Origin: REBR01 sp033721915
GTDB taxonomy: Bacteria > Pseudomonadota > Gammaproteobacteria > Pseudomonadales > Oleiphilaceae
NCBI GenBank assembly: GCA_033721915.1
Contig: JAWWAC010000014.1
Span: forward strand, 1-58,749
DNA length: 58,749 nucleotides
Direction: 5' to 3'
The position numbers and the translations under genes were made by a program. The notes beneath the pieces are model-generated. The model was not told the origin of the DNA, did no database searches, and worked only from the letters and a program-made list of their open reading frames with translations. Of the stretch, positions 17,522 through 26,378 are shown in pieces (position 1 is the stretch's first letter; each line of letters begins with the position of its first letter).

Positions 17522-18127
17522 ATGGCCAGTGCCCACAGCTTCACAACACGCCTTACCGGGGCTGACATGCACAGGGCCGCCACGCTGTGTCTGTTGCTGT
17601 GCCTGTTGCTGTCCGGCTGTGGTTTCCAGCTCAGGGGTATGCAGTCCGTGCCACAGGCGCTCAAGCCACTGAGCCTTGAGTGCCGCTCCGGCGTGGACCA
17701 GACACTGTGCCGCAGCCTGCGCCAGCAACTGGAAAGCTCGGGGCTTCTGGCGGCGGAGGACAGCGCAGGTAACTTCCGACTGGTATTGTCCGACTACAGC
17801 CAGAGCCGCCGGGTCAGTGCCATTACCGGACGGGCCGCGGCGGCGGAATACCAGCTCACCGCCAGCGTCAACCTCTCACTGTTCACCCCCGAGGCGCTGC
17901 CACTACTGGCGGAAACCACACTGCAGGCCACCCAGGCCTACCGCAGCGATGAGACCCAGGTGCTGGCCGAGGAAGGCGAGCGGGGCGGCGTTCAGAGCCA
18001 GCTCAGTGACCAGCTGGCGCTGCAGGTCATGGCCCGTCTGAGGCCCTTTGACCAGGCACGGATTGACGCCATCCGGGCCGCCAATGGCGACGACAGCAAT
18101 AGCGACGACGATCCGGAGCCGCCATGA
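17522..18127 (+). CDS. lptE: LPS-assembly lipoprotein LptE
   Basis: Outer-membrane lipoprotein that plugs the LptD barrel in lipopolysaccharide export. A lipobox (LLLSGC) precedes GFQLRGM, the typical mature start of LptE. ATG 17522 has AGGAGAG eight bases upstream but gives a long n-region. ATG 17567 gives a classical 17-residue lipoprotein signal and may be the true start. The tail (residues ~180-200) is acidic and asparagine/aspartate-rich. Placement between leuS and holA supports the name. Overlaps holA by ATGA. Confidence 0.92.
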   Translation: MASAHSFTTRLTGADMHRAATLCLLLCLLLSGCGFQLRGMQSVPQALKPLSLECRSGVDQTLCRSLRQQLESSGLLAAEDSAGNFRLVLSDYSQSRRVSAITGRAAAAEYQLTASVNLSLFTPEALPLLAETTLQATQAYRSDETQVLAEEGERGGVQSQLSDQLALQVMARLRPFDQARIDAIRAANGDDSNSDDDPEPP

Positions 18128-19137
18128 AACTCAACGGCCCGCAACTGTCCGAGCAGCTGAAAAAGGGCCTGGCGCCGGTCTACCTGATCACCGGCGACGA
18201 GCCGCTGCTGGTCCAGGAAGCCTGCGACCAGGTCCGCCAGAGCGCACTGGACGCCGGTTTCAGCGAGCGCAAGGTGTTCCACGGCGAGCCACAGGTCCAC
18301 TGGCCCTCGGTGATGGATGAGGCACAGGCGCTGTCACTGTTCGCTGAGAAACAGCGCATCGAGGTGCGACTCCCCAGCGGCAAGCTGGGCAATGGCCGGG
18401 ACCCTCTGGCCCAGTACCTGGCGGACCCGTCACCGGATGTGGTGCTGCTGATCTCGGGGCCCCGCCTGGACGCGGCGGAGCTGAAACGCCCCTGGTACAA
18501 GGCCCTGGACAGGCACGGCGTGCATGTGCAGATCTGGCCGGTGGAGCCGGCCCAGTTCCCGGGCTGGCTGCGCCAGCAGGCGCGCAGCCTGGGGCTGAAC
18601 CTCAGCGAGGAGGCCCTGACGGTGCTGGTGGACCGACTGGAGGGCAACCTGCTGGCGGCCCGTCAGGAGCTGCAGCGCCTGCAGATTACACTCCAGGGTG
18701 AGACCGGTGACCAGGCCGAGGCGCTGGATGCCAGCGTCCTGGACAGCAGCCATTTCAATGCCTTCCAGCTCACCGCCGAGGCCCTCAACGGCAAGACCGC
18801 CCACGCACTGAAGATGCTCACCCGCCTGCGTCTGGAAGGCACCGCCACACTGCCGGTGCTGGCGGTGCTGGCCCGTGACATCAAGCACGCACTGGCACTG
18901 CAGCATAGCCTCTCCGCCGGCAAACCCGCCGCCGGCTACTTCAAGGAACACTGGATCCGGCAGCGCAGCCAGGTCCAGTCCATTGAGTCCGCCGCCCGGC
19001 GCCTGCCGCCAGGGCAGCTGCGCCATTGCCTGCACCTGTGCCAGTGCGTGGACAGGGCCACCAAGGGCTTCAACCATCAGCTCGACCCCTGGCTCAACCT
19101 GGAGCAACTGATCCGGTCACTCAGCCACCCCGCCTGA
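18124..19137 (+). CDS. holA: DNA polymerase III subunit delta
   Basis: Clamp-loader delta subunit, which opens the beta clamp. The 337 residues begin MKLNGPQLSEQLKKGLAPVYLITGDEPLLVQEA, a recognised HolA opening, and end in the helical collar domain. The length fits (E. coli 343). The ATG overlaps the lptE stop, so translation is coupled. In many relatives nadD follows; here the next gene is an unrelated secreted nuclease after 202 bases. Confidence 0.95.
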   Translation: MKLNGPQLSEQLKKGLAPVYLITGDEPLLVQEACDQVRQSALDAGFSERKVFHGEPQVHWPSVMDEAQALSLFAEKQRIEVRLPSGKLGNGRDPLAQYLADPSPDVVLLISGPRLDAAELKRPWYKALDRHGVHVQIWPVEPAQFPGWLRQQARSLGLNLSEEALTVLVDRLEGNLLAARQELQRLQITLQGETGDQAEALDASVLDSSHFNAFQLTAEALNGKTAHALKMLTRLRLEGTATLPVLAVLARDIKHALALQHSLSAGKPAAGYFKEHWIRQRSQVQSIESAARRLPPGQLRHCLHLCQCVDRATKGFNHQLDPWLNLEQLIRSLSHPA

Positions 19138-19339
19138 GTGGTTCACCGCCATTCTGCGGCGCCACTCCCGGAAAAGCCCCGCAACCCCGGGCCCTGTCCC
19201 ATGGCCCCTTTATCAGCGCACACTGACCCTTAAACCCAATTACTTTTGCCAGTTCTGTGCTTTAGTGCGGATCAGCCGGGATTCGGCTTTGTTACAATAC
19301 TTGGTTGCAATATGCATACTTCCCACACCGGAGCCTGCT

Positions 19340-19987
19340 ATGGAACGCAAGCACCTGCTCATAGCCCTCTGCCTGGTGATCCTGGTGTTGTCACTGGCCG
19401 AGGCCGCCGCTGTCAAAGACCCGCCCCGGGATCCGGAGCAGGCTCTGCGGGAACGTTTATGGGAGGAGGTGTATCAGCAGGGGGGGACCACCCTGTACTG
19501 CCGTGAGGCCTTTGAAGGGCGCCATATGCTGCTGACGGAGAGCCCGGTGTATTTCCTCAACCAGGCACGGCAGCACCTGCGCTGCGGCACCCGCCGGAAA
19601 TGCCTGAGGGAGGACGAGACCTACCGGGCACTGGTCATGGACCTGCACAATGTCTTTCCCGCACAGGCCCGCTTTGAACACCGCCGGCGCGGCCCCCACT
19701 ACAGCGAGATCGACCAGGCCGTTTCTCGGGGGGAATGCGGTGAACGCAACGACTTCGGCCGCTTCGAACCCCCGCCCCATGCCCGTGGCACCGTGGCCCG
19801 GGCCCTGTTCCATATGCACAGCCGCTACCAGCTGCCACTGCCGGGGGATCTCAACACGCTGCGCCAGTGGCACCGGGACCATCCCCCGGGGGAGGAGGAG
19901 CAGAGACGCAACCGCACCATCGAGCAGCTGCAGGGTTTCGACAACCCCTTTATCAGCAACCCGTCACTGGCTGAGCAGTTGCTGTAG
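19340..19987 (+). CDS. Secreted endonuclease I (EndA family)
   Basis: A 215-residue protein with an N-terminal signal peptide (MERKHLLIALCLVILVLSLA, likely cut near AEA-A). Endonuclease I motifs follow: DLHN (101-104), the FEPP segment with HARGTVARALFHM (142-159), and RNRTIEQLQGFDNPFI (190-205). These form the beta-beta-metal site of periplasmic or secreted DNases that cut double-stranded DNA nonspecifically. It has four cysteines (54, 82, 88, 133) that could form disulfides. The ATG at 19340 has GGAG six bases upstream. The preceding spacer (19138-19339) has TACAAT near 19310 but no clear -35. Likely role is DNA degradation in the periplasm or outside. Confidence 0.85.
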   Translation: MERKHLLIALCLVILVLSLAEAAAVKDPPRDPEQALRERLWEEVYQQGGTTLYCREAFEGRHMLLTESPVYFLNQARQHLRCGTRRKCLREDETYRALVMDLHNVFPAQARFEHRRRGPHYSEIDQAVSRGECGERNDFGRFEPPPHARGTVARALFHMHSRYQLPLPGDLNTLRQWHRDHPPGEEEQRRNRTIEQLQGFDNPFISNPSLAEQLL

Positions 19988-20013
19988 CCCCGGCGTTGTG
20001 GACGGAGGACCGG

Positions 20014-21444
20014 TCAGCCCTCCGCCAGGTTGTTGATGCACAGCTGGGCCTGCTGCACGAAGTGGCTGAAGGCCAGGAACTGCTCCTGATCCGGTGGCTG
20101 GTAGAGGTCGCCGTTATCCGCATACACCAGCCCCACGATGCGCCTGCCCACAAACAGCGGCCCGAACAGCCCCGGCTTGCGGCCCACCTGGCGGTCAAAG
20201 GCCGGCGGCTTCAGGCCCTTCCAGTCCGGATCCTCGGCGCCACTGAGATAAAGGCACTCACCGCGCTCCAGAATGCGTGCCAGCAGGTCACTGCCCCCAG
20301 GCGTCACCTGGAACTCCTCACGCCAGTGCCCGGTCCCGGTCCCCAGCACCTTGCGGGTCACCAGCTCGGGGCCCTTCTTGTGCTTCATCAGCAGCACCAC
20401 CCGCTGCAGACCCACGGCCCGGTGTATCCCCTCCACCACGGTCTGGAACACCAGGTTCAGATCCGGTTTTTCCACCAGCAGCGAGGACAGCTCACGCAGT
20501 ATCTGCAGCTGCAGCAGAGGATCCCCCTGTGTGCTCAGGCCACCTTCGACACGGGGGTCGGCGTGATCCGGCAGCAGCGAGGTGATTCGCTCCATGCCAT
20601 AGGTCACCGCCACTTCCGCCGCCTCACGGGCATTATCCTTCACCTGGGCCAGTATCTCCGACTCCTTCTGGCCCAGGTGCCTTGACAGGGCCTTCACCGA
20701 CTTGTCCACCCCGGGGTCCTGCCAGCCATGCTCGGCGGAGGCCACCAGCACCAGTGCATGGCGCACCAGTGCGCTCTTGTCGGACTTGGGGTTGCCCGGC
20801 GCCACCACCTCACGCACAAACTGCCCCAGACTCCAGCGCTCCACCAGGCCCCGGGTAATGGCATTGAAGGTGGTGCCCAGCACCTCCTGCTGGGCCTCCA
20901 CCGGCTCCAGCTTGTGCAGCAGCGTGTCCAGCTCCTCCGCCTGGGGTGTCTTGCAGGACCAGAACGCCATCTCGCCGATATTGCTCAGCAGCGCACCGAT
21001 AAACACCTCTTCTTTCTGCTCATGGCGCTGGCCGGGCAGCAGGCAGCGGGCCTGCACCGCACCGTGCAGGGCACGGGCCAGACAGCGCATCAGCTGGGTC
21101 CGGGGGTTATTGCCCAGAAGGGCGTCGATCACCAGTGAGGAAATGGCCATGGCCCGCACCGGGTCAAAGCCGATCAGGGTAATGGCACGGCTCACGGTGC
21201 TGACCGGCAGTCTGGAGTGGTTGTAGAACACGGTATTGGACAGGCGCAGCACCTGTGAGGTGAGGTGGGCGTCCTTGAGGATCACATCCGCCAGCTGGTT
21301 GACGGTGCTGGTGTTGCTGTCCGTCAGCTGGCTGATTTCCCGCAGTGTCTCCGCCAGAACCGGCATTTCCACCTGACTGAGGTAGTTGACCCAGGCGGTG
21401 GTGGAGCCCTTGCGAGGGGGTTGCAGATCGGCCTTCTCGGTCAT
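20014..21444 (-). CDS. HDOD-GAF signalling protein
   Basis: A 476-residue cytoplasmic protein. Residues ~30-235 form an HDOD domain (LPVSTVSRAITLIGFDPVRAMAISS, EEVFIGALLSNIGEMAF). A C-terminal GAF-like domain spans about 330-470 (LVFQTVVEGIHRAVGLQRVVLL, GPLFVGRRIVGLVYADN). HDOD domains are degenerate HD hydrolases used in regulation; no catalytic HD pair is seen. Start taken at ATG 21444; a GTG at 21477 would add 11 residues. Convergent with the nuclease gene and divergent from the TonB receptor. The signal sensed is unknown. Confidence 0.85.
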   Translation of the reverse strand: MTEKADLQPPRKGSTTAWVNYLSQVEMPVLAETLREISQLTDSNTSTVNQLADVILKDAHLTSQVLRLSNTVFYNHSRLPVSTVSRAITLIGFDPVRAMAISSLVIDALLGNNPRTQLMRCLARALHGAVQARCLLPGQRHEQKEEVFIGALLSNIGEMAFWSCKTPQAEELDTLLHKLEPVEAQQEVLGTTFNAITRGLVERWSLGQFVREVVAPGNPKSDKSALVRHALVLVASAEHGWQDPGVDKSVKALSRHLGQKESEILAQVKDNAREAAEVAVTYGMERITSLLPDHADPRVEGGLSTQGDPLLQLQILRELSSLLVEKPDLNLVFQTVVEGIHRAVGLQRVVLLMKHKKGPELVTRKVLGTGTGHWREEFQVTPGGSDLLARILERGECLYLSGAEDPDWKGLKPPAFDRQVGRKPGLFGPLFVGRRIVGLVYADNGDLYQPPDQEQFLAFSHFVQQAQLCINNLAEG

Positions 21445-21624
21445 AATTGCCCGTCCCGGAGTATTAATACAGCTCACAGCATAGACGTTACCACCGTCTT
21501 GTCACGGTCAGGGCCCGTTAAGAGTCACTCCGGAACCGCTTACTGCACGTCTTTTGTCGCTGGCTGACACCCTGACGGCCATGACGTATCATTGGCGACT
21601 TTCATTCCGCCGGTAGCCACCACC

Positions 21625-23652
21625 ATGCTTTTCAGGGCACACCAACGCCACTCTCAGGGCCTCTCCGCGACGGTCCTCTGTCTTTTCTGCCTTTACCCGG
21701 CCACCGCACCGGCGGAACACGACTGGGAGCTGTCGCCACTGACCGTCTCCACGGAAACACCGGTCAGTACCAGCCCCGGCCCCCGCGAAAGTGCCGAGCA
21801 GGTCCGCCGCACACCGGGGGGGGCCACACTGATCCGCCGTGAACAGCTGCGGGAGGGTCGCAGCGCCCACCTGGCGGATGCCCTCTCCGGCACTCCCGGG
21901 GTCTTCGCCCGCAGCCGTTTCGGGCAGGACGAGGTGCGCCTGTCCATTCGCGGCTCCGGCCTGTCACAGAACTTCAATACCCGCGGTGTCCGCCTTCTCC
22001 GTGATGGCCTTCCGGTGACCGAGGCGGACGGCAATACCCGCACCCAGCTGATCGACCCCATCAGCGCCGACCACATTGTTGTCTACCGGGGCGCCAATGC
22101 CATGGGCCATGGGGCCGCCACCCTGGGGGGTGCCATCAACCTGGTCTCACCTACGGGCTACAGCGATGGTAACCGTCTCTTGAGGGCCGATGCCGGCAGC
22201 TTCGGACTGCGCCGCAGCCAGTTCGCCGGCGGCGGCCATGACCAGGGCGGCCTGGATGGCTTTGCCAGTGTCACCGCCAGCGAACAGGACGGCTTCCGTG
22301 ACCAGAGCGCCCAGTCCGTGCAGCGCTTTTACGGCAACCTGGGGCTGGCCCATGGCGGCGACAGTGAAACACGGCTGCACCTGGATGCCCAGCGCAGCCG
22401 CCTTGAGCTGCCGGGGGCTCTGACACCGGAGGAATACCGGGAGGATGAAAACCAGGCTCAGCCCGGCAACGAGGATGTGGATGCCGCCAGGGACATCGAC
22501 CTGGGCCGGCTGGCACTGGCCCACGGCCGCCGCCTGGGGCCCGGCAACCAGCTGCAGCTGGGCCTTTTCTACCAGGACCTGCAAATGGACCACCCCCTGG
22601 GCTTTGCCACCATCACCAGTGACCAGCAGGACGCCGGCGTGTCACTGCGACAGGTGCTGGACGGCAGCCTGGCGGGCAGGGCCAACCGGTTCACCTGGGG
22701 TCTGATGGCGGTGGCCGGGCAGGACGACAACCGGCAGGACTTCAACTTCCCCCGCCCGGACCGGCAGAGGGATTTTTTCGCCACCACCAGCGAGGTGTTT
22801 TTCGATAACCACTGGCAATGGAGTGACAGAAACACGCTGGTGCTCAGCGCCCAGGCACTGCTGGCGCGACGGGAGCTGACCGAGGACAGCCAGACCCGGC
22901 ACCGCACCTATGAAGGGCTCAGCCCCCGCATCGGTGTGCTGCACCAGCTCAGTGAGCCGGTGCGACTGTTTGCCAACCTCAGCCGCGCCCTGGAGCCACC
23001 GGTGAACAGCGAGCTGGTCAGTGACCAGGGTCGGCTTCTGAGGGCCCAGCGCTCCCACACACTGGAGCTGGGTGGCCGTGGCCGCCATGGCAACACCCAG
23101 TGGGAGGCGGCCCTCTACCGGGCCCATCTGCAGCGGGAGATCCTGATCTTCGGCGACCCGGGGGAGACGGACACCCGCAACGGGGACCGTACCCTGCACC
23201 AGGGCTTCGAAGCCGCCATCCAGCATGACCGGCCACTGGGACAGGGCTACCGGCTCAGCACCCGGGCCAGCTGGACCTGGAGCGACTTCCGCTTCCGTGA
23301 CGATGACCAGTGGGGCGATAACCGACTGCCCGGCGTCCCGGAACACCAGGTGCAACTGGCCCCCCGGATCAGGCACCACAGCGGCTGGCATGTCGGCCCG
23401 GTGCTGGACTACAACAGCCACATCCAGACCGACTTCGCCAACAGCAAGAGCACCGGCACCGTGGTACTGCTGGGGCTCAGGGCCGGTTACCACAGCCCTG
23501 TCGGATGGCGCCTGTCACTGGATGCCCGCAACCTGGCCGACCGGCGCCATGTGGCCAGTGTCAATGTGCAGGCCGACGCCCGTGAGCAGAGACGGGTCTT
23601 CAACCCCGGCCCCGGCCGGGCCCTGTATGGCGCCGTGGAATGGCACTGGTAA
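21625..23652 (+). CDS. TonB-dependent outer-membrane receptor
   Basis: A 675-residue receptor with a signal peptide (ending ATAPA). A plug domain follows (about residues 50-165: LADALSGTPGVFARSRFGQDEVRLSIRG, VVYRGANAMGHGAATLGGAINLV). A 22-strand-type barrel ends in YGAVEWHW with a terminal aromatic residue. Plug style resembles FecA/iron and copper receptors. Start set at ATG 21625; TTG 21592 would add 11 residues before the signal peptide. A beta-propeller lipoprotein follows 17 bases later in the same operon. Substrate is unknown. A convincing Fur box was not found in the upstream spacer (21445-21624), which argues mildly against simple iron control. Confidence 0.9.
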   Translation: MLFRAHQRHSQGLSATVLCLFCLYPATAPAEHDWELSPLTVSTETPVSTSPGPRESAEQVRRTPGGATLIRREQLREGRSAHLADALSGTPGVFARSRFGQDEVRLSIRGSGLSQNFNTRGVRLLRDGLPVTEADGNTRTQLIDPISADHIVVYRGANAMGHGAATLGGAINLVSPTGYSDGNRLLRADAGSFGLRRSQFAGGGHDQGGLDGFASVTASEQDGFRDQSAQSVQRFYGNLGLAHGGDSETRLHLDAQRSRLELPGALTPEEYREDENQAQPGNEDVDAARDIDLGRLALAHGRRLGPGNQLQLGLFYQDLQMDHPLGFATITSDQQDAGVSLRQVLDGSLAGRANRFTWGLMAVAGQDDNRQDFNFPRPDRQRDFFATTSEVFFDNHWQWSDRNTLVLSAQALLARRELTEDSQTRHRTYEGLSPRIGVLHQLSEPVRLFANLSRALEPPVNSELVSDQGRLLRAQRSHTLELGGRGRHGNTQWEAALYRAHLQREILIFGDPGETDTRNGDRTLHQGFEAAIQHDRPLGQGYRLSTRASWTWSDFRFRDDDQWGDNRLPGVPEHQVQLAPRIRHHSGWHVGPVLDYNSHIQTDFANSKSTGTVVLLGLRAGYHSPVGWRLSLDARNLADRRHVASVNVQADAREQRRVFNPGPGRALYGAVEWHW

Positions 23653-23669
23653 CCGGGAGGCGATTCACC

Positions 23670-24857
23670 ATGATCCAGTCAATAAACACCCCCCTAGCCA
23701 GCCTGTTACTGACGCTCCTGTTGCTGGCCGGCTGTGGCAATGACAGCCGGGACACCCCCATGGAGCAGCGCTTTGCCGTGGCCCACCCGGTCACCAGCGT
23801 GGCCATGGCCGCCGAGGGTGACCGGCTGCATCTGGCCTGGGTGGAGAAGGCCTCCGGCGGGAGCGCCATGGCCTGGCACCGTGTCAGCGAGGACCAGGGG
23901 GAGAGCTGGTCCCCCGCGGTGGCCATCGACACGGGTCAGCCGGCACCGGACCGGGCCCGGCGGGACAACGACCTGCAACTGGTGGTCAGTGGCGATCAGC
24001 TGCTGCTGGCCTGGCAGGCCCGTGGAGAGGGCTTTATGGGGGCCGGGCCCATGGTCATGGCCCGCTCAGGGGATGCCGGCGTCAGCTGGCAGCCGGCGGA
24101 ATCCGCCGCCCGTGCCGACGAGGCCGAGGCCCATGGCTTCTTTGACCTGTCGCTGGATGCCTCGGGGCGGCTCCATGCCGCCTGGCTGGACAACCGCACG
24201 GGACAGCAGGGGCTGCAGGTCGCACAGAGTGATGACCTGGGGGCCAGCTGGTCCCCCACCCGCACCCTGGTGGACGCCACCTGCTACTGCTGCTGGAACC
24301 GGCTGCATCACCAGGGTGACCAGACCCACCTCCTGTACCGGGCTGAGAAGCCACGGGACATGGCACTGCTCAGCCTGGATGCGGCCACGGAAGAGACTGA
24401 CTGGCAGCCACAGGGACCGGTGGGGGACTTCGACTGGCAGTTCGACGGCTGCCCCCATGTGGGCGGGGCGCTGGCCGGCGACGGGGACGGCGCCCTGCAT
24501 GCCCTGGTATGGACCGGAAAGACAGGCCATGAGGGGCTCTACCACCTGGTCCGGCACAGTGGCACCGGGGATTTCAGCGAGCCCAGGGCACTGGGTCGCC
24601 CGGGGCGGCACGGTGATCTGGCCAGGAGTCCGCTGGGGCTGATGGCGGCATGGGATGAGCCGGACCAGGGAGCCATAAGGCTGGCACGGCTGGAGGAGGA
24701 CGGATTTGGCGCGCCACGGGACCTGCGCCGTGATACCCGGCGGGCGCCCCAGCGCCCCCTGCTGGCCGCCACCCGGGACCGTCTGCATGTGCTGTGGACC
24801 GAGAAAAGCCCCGGGGGGCGCACTGAGGCGGTGCTCAGGAGCCTGAACCGCCACTGA
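23670..24857 (+). CDS. Sialidase-like beta-propeller lipoprotein with CxCC motif
   Basis: A 395-residue lipoprotein: signal peptide with lipobox LLAGC, lipidated Cys22. Three Asp-box-like repeats (SEDQGESW 73-80, SGDAGVSW 133-140, SDDLGASW 187-194) indicate a six-bladed sialidase-fold propeller. No sialidase catalytic arginine triad was recognised, so glycosidase activity is doubtful. A cysteine cluster C205-Y-C207-C208-W and a later GCP (Cys261) look like metal or disulfide sites. GGGAGG precedes the ATG. The gene is cotranscribed with the TonB receptor and may capture or hand over its ligand; that is inference. Its last 23 bases overlap the convergent next gene. Confidence 0.75.
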   Translation: MIQSINTPLASLLLTLLLLAGCGNDSRDTPMEQRFAVAHPVTSVAMAAEGDRLHLAWVEKASGGSAMAWHRVSEDQGESWSPAVAIDTGQPAPDRARRDNDLQLVVSGDQLLLAWQARGEGFMGAGPMVMARSGDAGVSWQPAESAARADEAEAHGFFDLSLDASGRLHAAWLDNRTGQQGLQVAQSDDLGASWSPTRTLVDATCYCCWNRLHHQGDQTHLLYRAEKPRDMALLSLDAATEETDWQPQGPVGDFDWQFDGCPHVGGALAGDGDGALHALVWTGKTGHEGLYHLVRHSGTGDFSEPRALGRPGRHGDLARSPLGLMAAWDEPDQGAIRLARLEEDGFGAPRDLRRDTRRAPQRPLLAATRDRLHVLWTEKSPGGRTEAVLRSLNRH

Positions 24858-25677
24858 TCCGCAGGCGCACAAAGACCGCACTGCTCAGTTGGCGGGTTTT
24901 CTGCCCCTGTGCCAGGTCCCGGTAGCGCAGCCGGGTGGCAAAGCTGCTGCCCACCCCCAGTGTGACACCGGGGCCGGCCTGGCGGGGATCGCGCAGACGG
25001 TAGTCCGCCGACAGCTGCCATTCATAACGGTACACCTTGCTGTCCAGTCGACGGTCCCGGTCCAGCACGCTCCAGCGGTGGCCCACACGGGCCAGCTCCA
25101 GCTGCCAGCTTTCCTCGGTCAGTGAGGCTTCCACGGGCAGGTCAAAGCGCCAGTCCCAGTCCATCCACTCACCCTGCCAGCGCAGCCGTGGATAGATGCG
25201 GAAGGGGCCAAAGCGGTGATCCGCCGCCACCCCCAGATCCGGCAACCACTGTTCCGGCAGGCGGTGGAAGACCACCCCTTCCACCACCAGCATGTCCTGG
25301 TGGAATCGCTGATAGACAAAGCGGTTGGAGGAGCCGTGGATCCCCGCCACACCGGAAAACTGCAGATCCCGCCAGGTGCCATCGATGCCGGCCCGGAACT
25401 GGTGCAGATGGCCGTTATGGGCCGGCTCGCCGGCACGCAGCCGTATCGGTTCGTAGCGGTAAAGCAGACGGGTGTTCCGGTCCGGCTGCCATTGCAGCTG
25501 AAACTGCTGCCTTGGCACCCGCTCACCGGGAGATCCCCTCAGCTCAGCCGGCTGCCAGTGCTGGAACTGCACCCCCAGTGACTGGCACAGGCCAGCGCCG
25601 GGCAAAAGCAGTCCGCAGACCAGAAGGGCCCGTAAAAATGGTATTGAGTGTAACCGCGGCGCTGAAGACGTTAGCAT
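24835..25677 (-). CDS. Predicted outer-membrane or periplasmic beta-rich protein
   Basis: Not recognised with confidence. The 280-residue product from ATG 25677 has a signal peptide (FLRALLVCGLLLPGAGLCQS). It then consists of alternating hydrophobic/polar strands rich in Trp, Arg, Tyr and Phe (LQWQPDRNTRLLYRYEPIRL, RIYPRLRWQGEWMDWDWRF), ending SSAVFVRLRISGGSGS. The pattern suggests a small outer-membrane barrel of the DUF2490 kind. It does not end in the usual aromatic residue, so a soluble beta protein is possible. Convergent with, and overlapping by 23 bases, the propeller lipoprotein; divergent from the YdbS homologue. Confidence 0.55.
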   Translation of the reverse strand: MLTSSAPRLHSIPFLRALLVCGLLLPGAGLCQSLGVQFQHWQPAELRGSPGERVPRQQFQLQWQPDRNTRLLYRYEPIRLRAGEPAHNGHLHQFRAGIDGTWRDLQFSGVAGIHGSSNRFVYQRFHQDMLVVEGVVFHRLPEQWLPDLGVAADHRFGPFRIYPRLRWQGEWMDWDWRFDLPVEASLTEESWQLELARVGHRWSVLDRDRRLDSKVYRYEWQLSADYRLRDPRQAGPGVTLGVGSSFATRLRYRDLAQGQKTRQLSSAVFVRLRISGGSGS

Positions 25678-25796
25678 GGGTTGAGTTAAACGCGACGGGG
25701 CTGACAGCGTCAACGGCCCGCAGCCCGCCTGTGACAACTCTTAACCCGGTCCAAACAGCCCGTTAACAGGCGGCAACAAACAGGGAGCACAGCCCA

Positions 25797-26378
25797 TTGC
25801 AGAACCCATCACTGCCACCCCATGAGCTGCCCACCGTGGCCCGTATCCCGTGGCAGCGGCTGCACCCCCGTTACCCTCTGCTCTCTCTGATCGCGTCCCT
25901 GACCAGCTGGCTGCTGGGGGTGGCTGTGGCCGCTGGGCTGATGCTGGGCGGTGTGCTGCCACTGACCTGGCTGGGCTTCACCCTGCTGGCATTGCTGCTG
26001 TTGCTGCCGGCACTGATGGCCTGGCCGGCGGCCAGGGCCAAGCGCTTTGCGGTGCGCCGCCACGATGTGCTGTTTCGTGAAGGGCTGTTGTGGCGCAGCA
26101 TGACGGCACTGCCACGCAGCCGCATACAGCATATCGAGACCCAGAGCGGGCCACTGGAACGGGCCTTTGGCATGATGACACTGCGCTGCTACGGCGCCGG
26201 CGGCCAGCAGGCGGACCTGGCGATTCCCGGACTGGAAGAGACACTGTGCCAGAGGCTGAGACAACACCTCCTGGAGGTGGAGTCCGGCGAAGGGGATTAC
26301 CGCAGCGACCCTCCCCCCGCCGGGTCCACGGAGGGCGCCTCCGATCAGCCACGCCGGGAGCCGGCGGATGATGACTGA
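25797..26378 (+). CDS. YdbS-like PH-domain membrane protein
   Basis: A 193-residue inner-membrane protein with two adjacent hydrophobic segments (about residues 30-52 and 55-75). A bacterial PH (bPH2) domain follows (VRRHDVLFREGLLWRSMTALPRSRIQHIETQSGPLERAFGMMTLRCYGAG). The start is TTG 25797 with AGGGAGC eight bases upstream; no ATG precedes the conserved region. A polar, probably disordered tail follows. Always paired with a YdbT homologue, as here (11-base overlap). Function of the pair is unresolved; roles in envelope stress tolerance have been suggested for Gram-positive relatives. Confidence 0.82.
   Translation: MQNPSLPPHELPTVARIPWQRLHPRYPLLSLIASLTSWLLGVAVAAGLMLGGVLPLTWLGFTLLALLLLLPALMAWPAARAKRFAVRRHDVLFREGLLWRSMTALPRSRIQHIETQSGPLERAFGMMTLRCYGAGGQQADLAIPGLEETLCQRLRQHLLEVESGEGDYRSDPPPAGSTEGASDQPRREPADDD

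Noticed and set aside
21560..21624. Possible Fur box before the TonB receptor (TATCATT...TTTCATT)
   Set aside because: Matches to the 19-base consensus are few and the dyad is poor; no support beyond AT-rich words.
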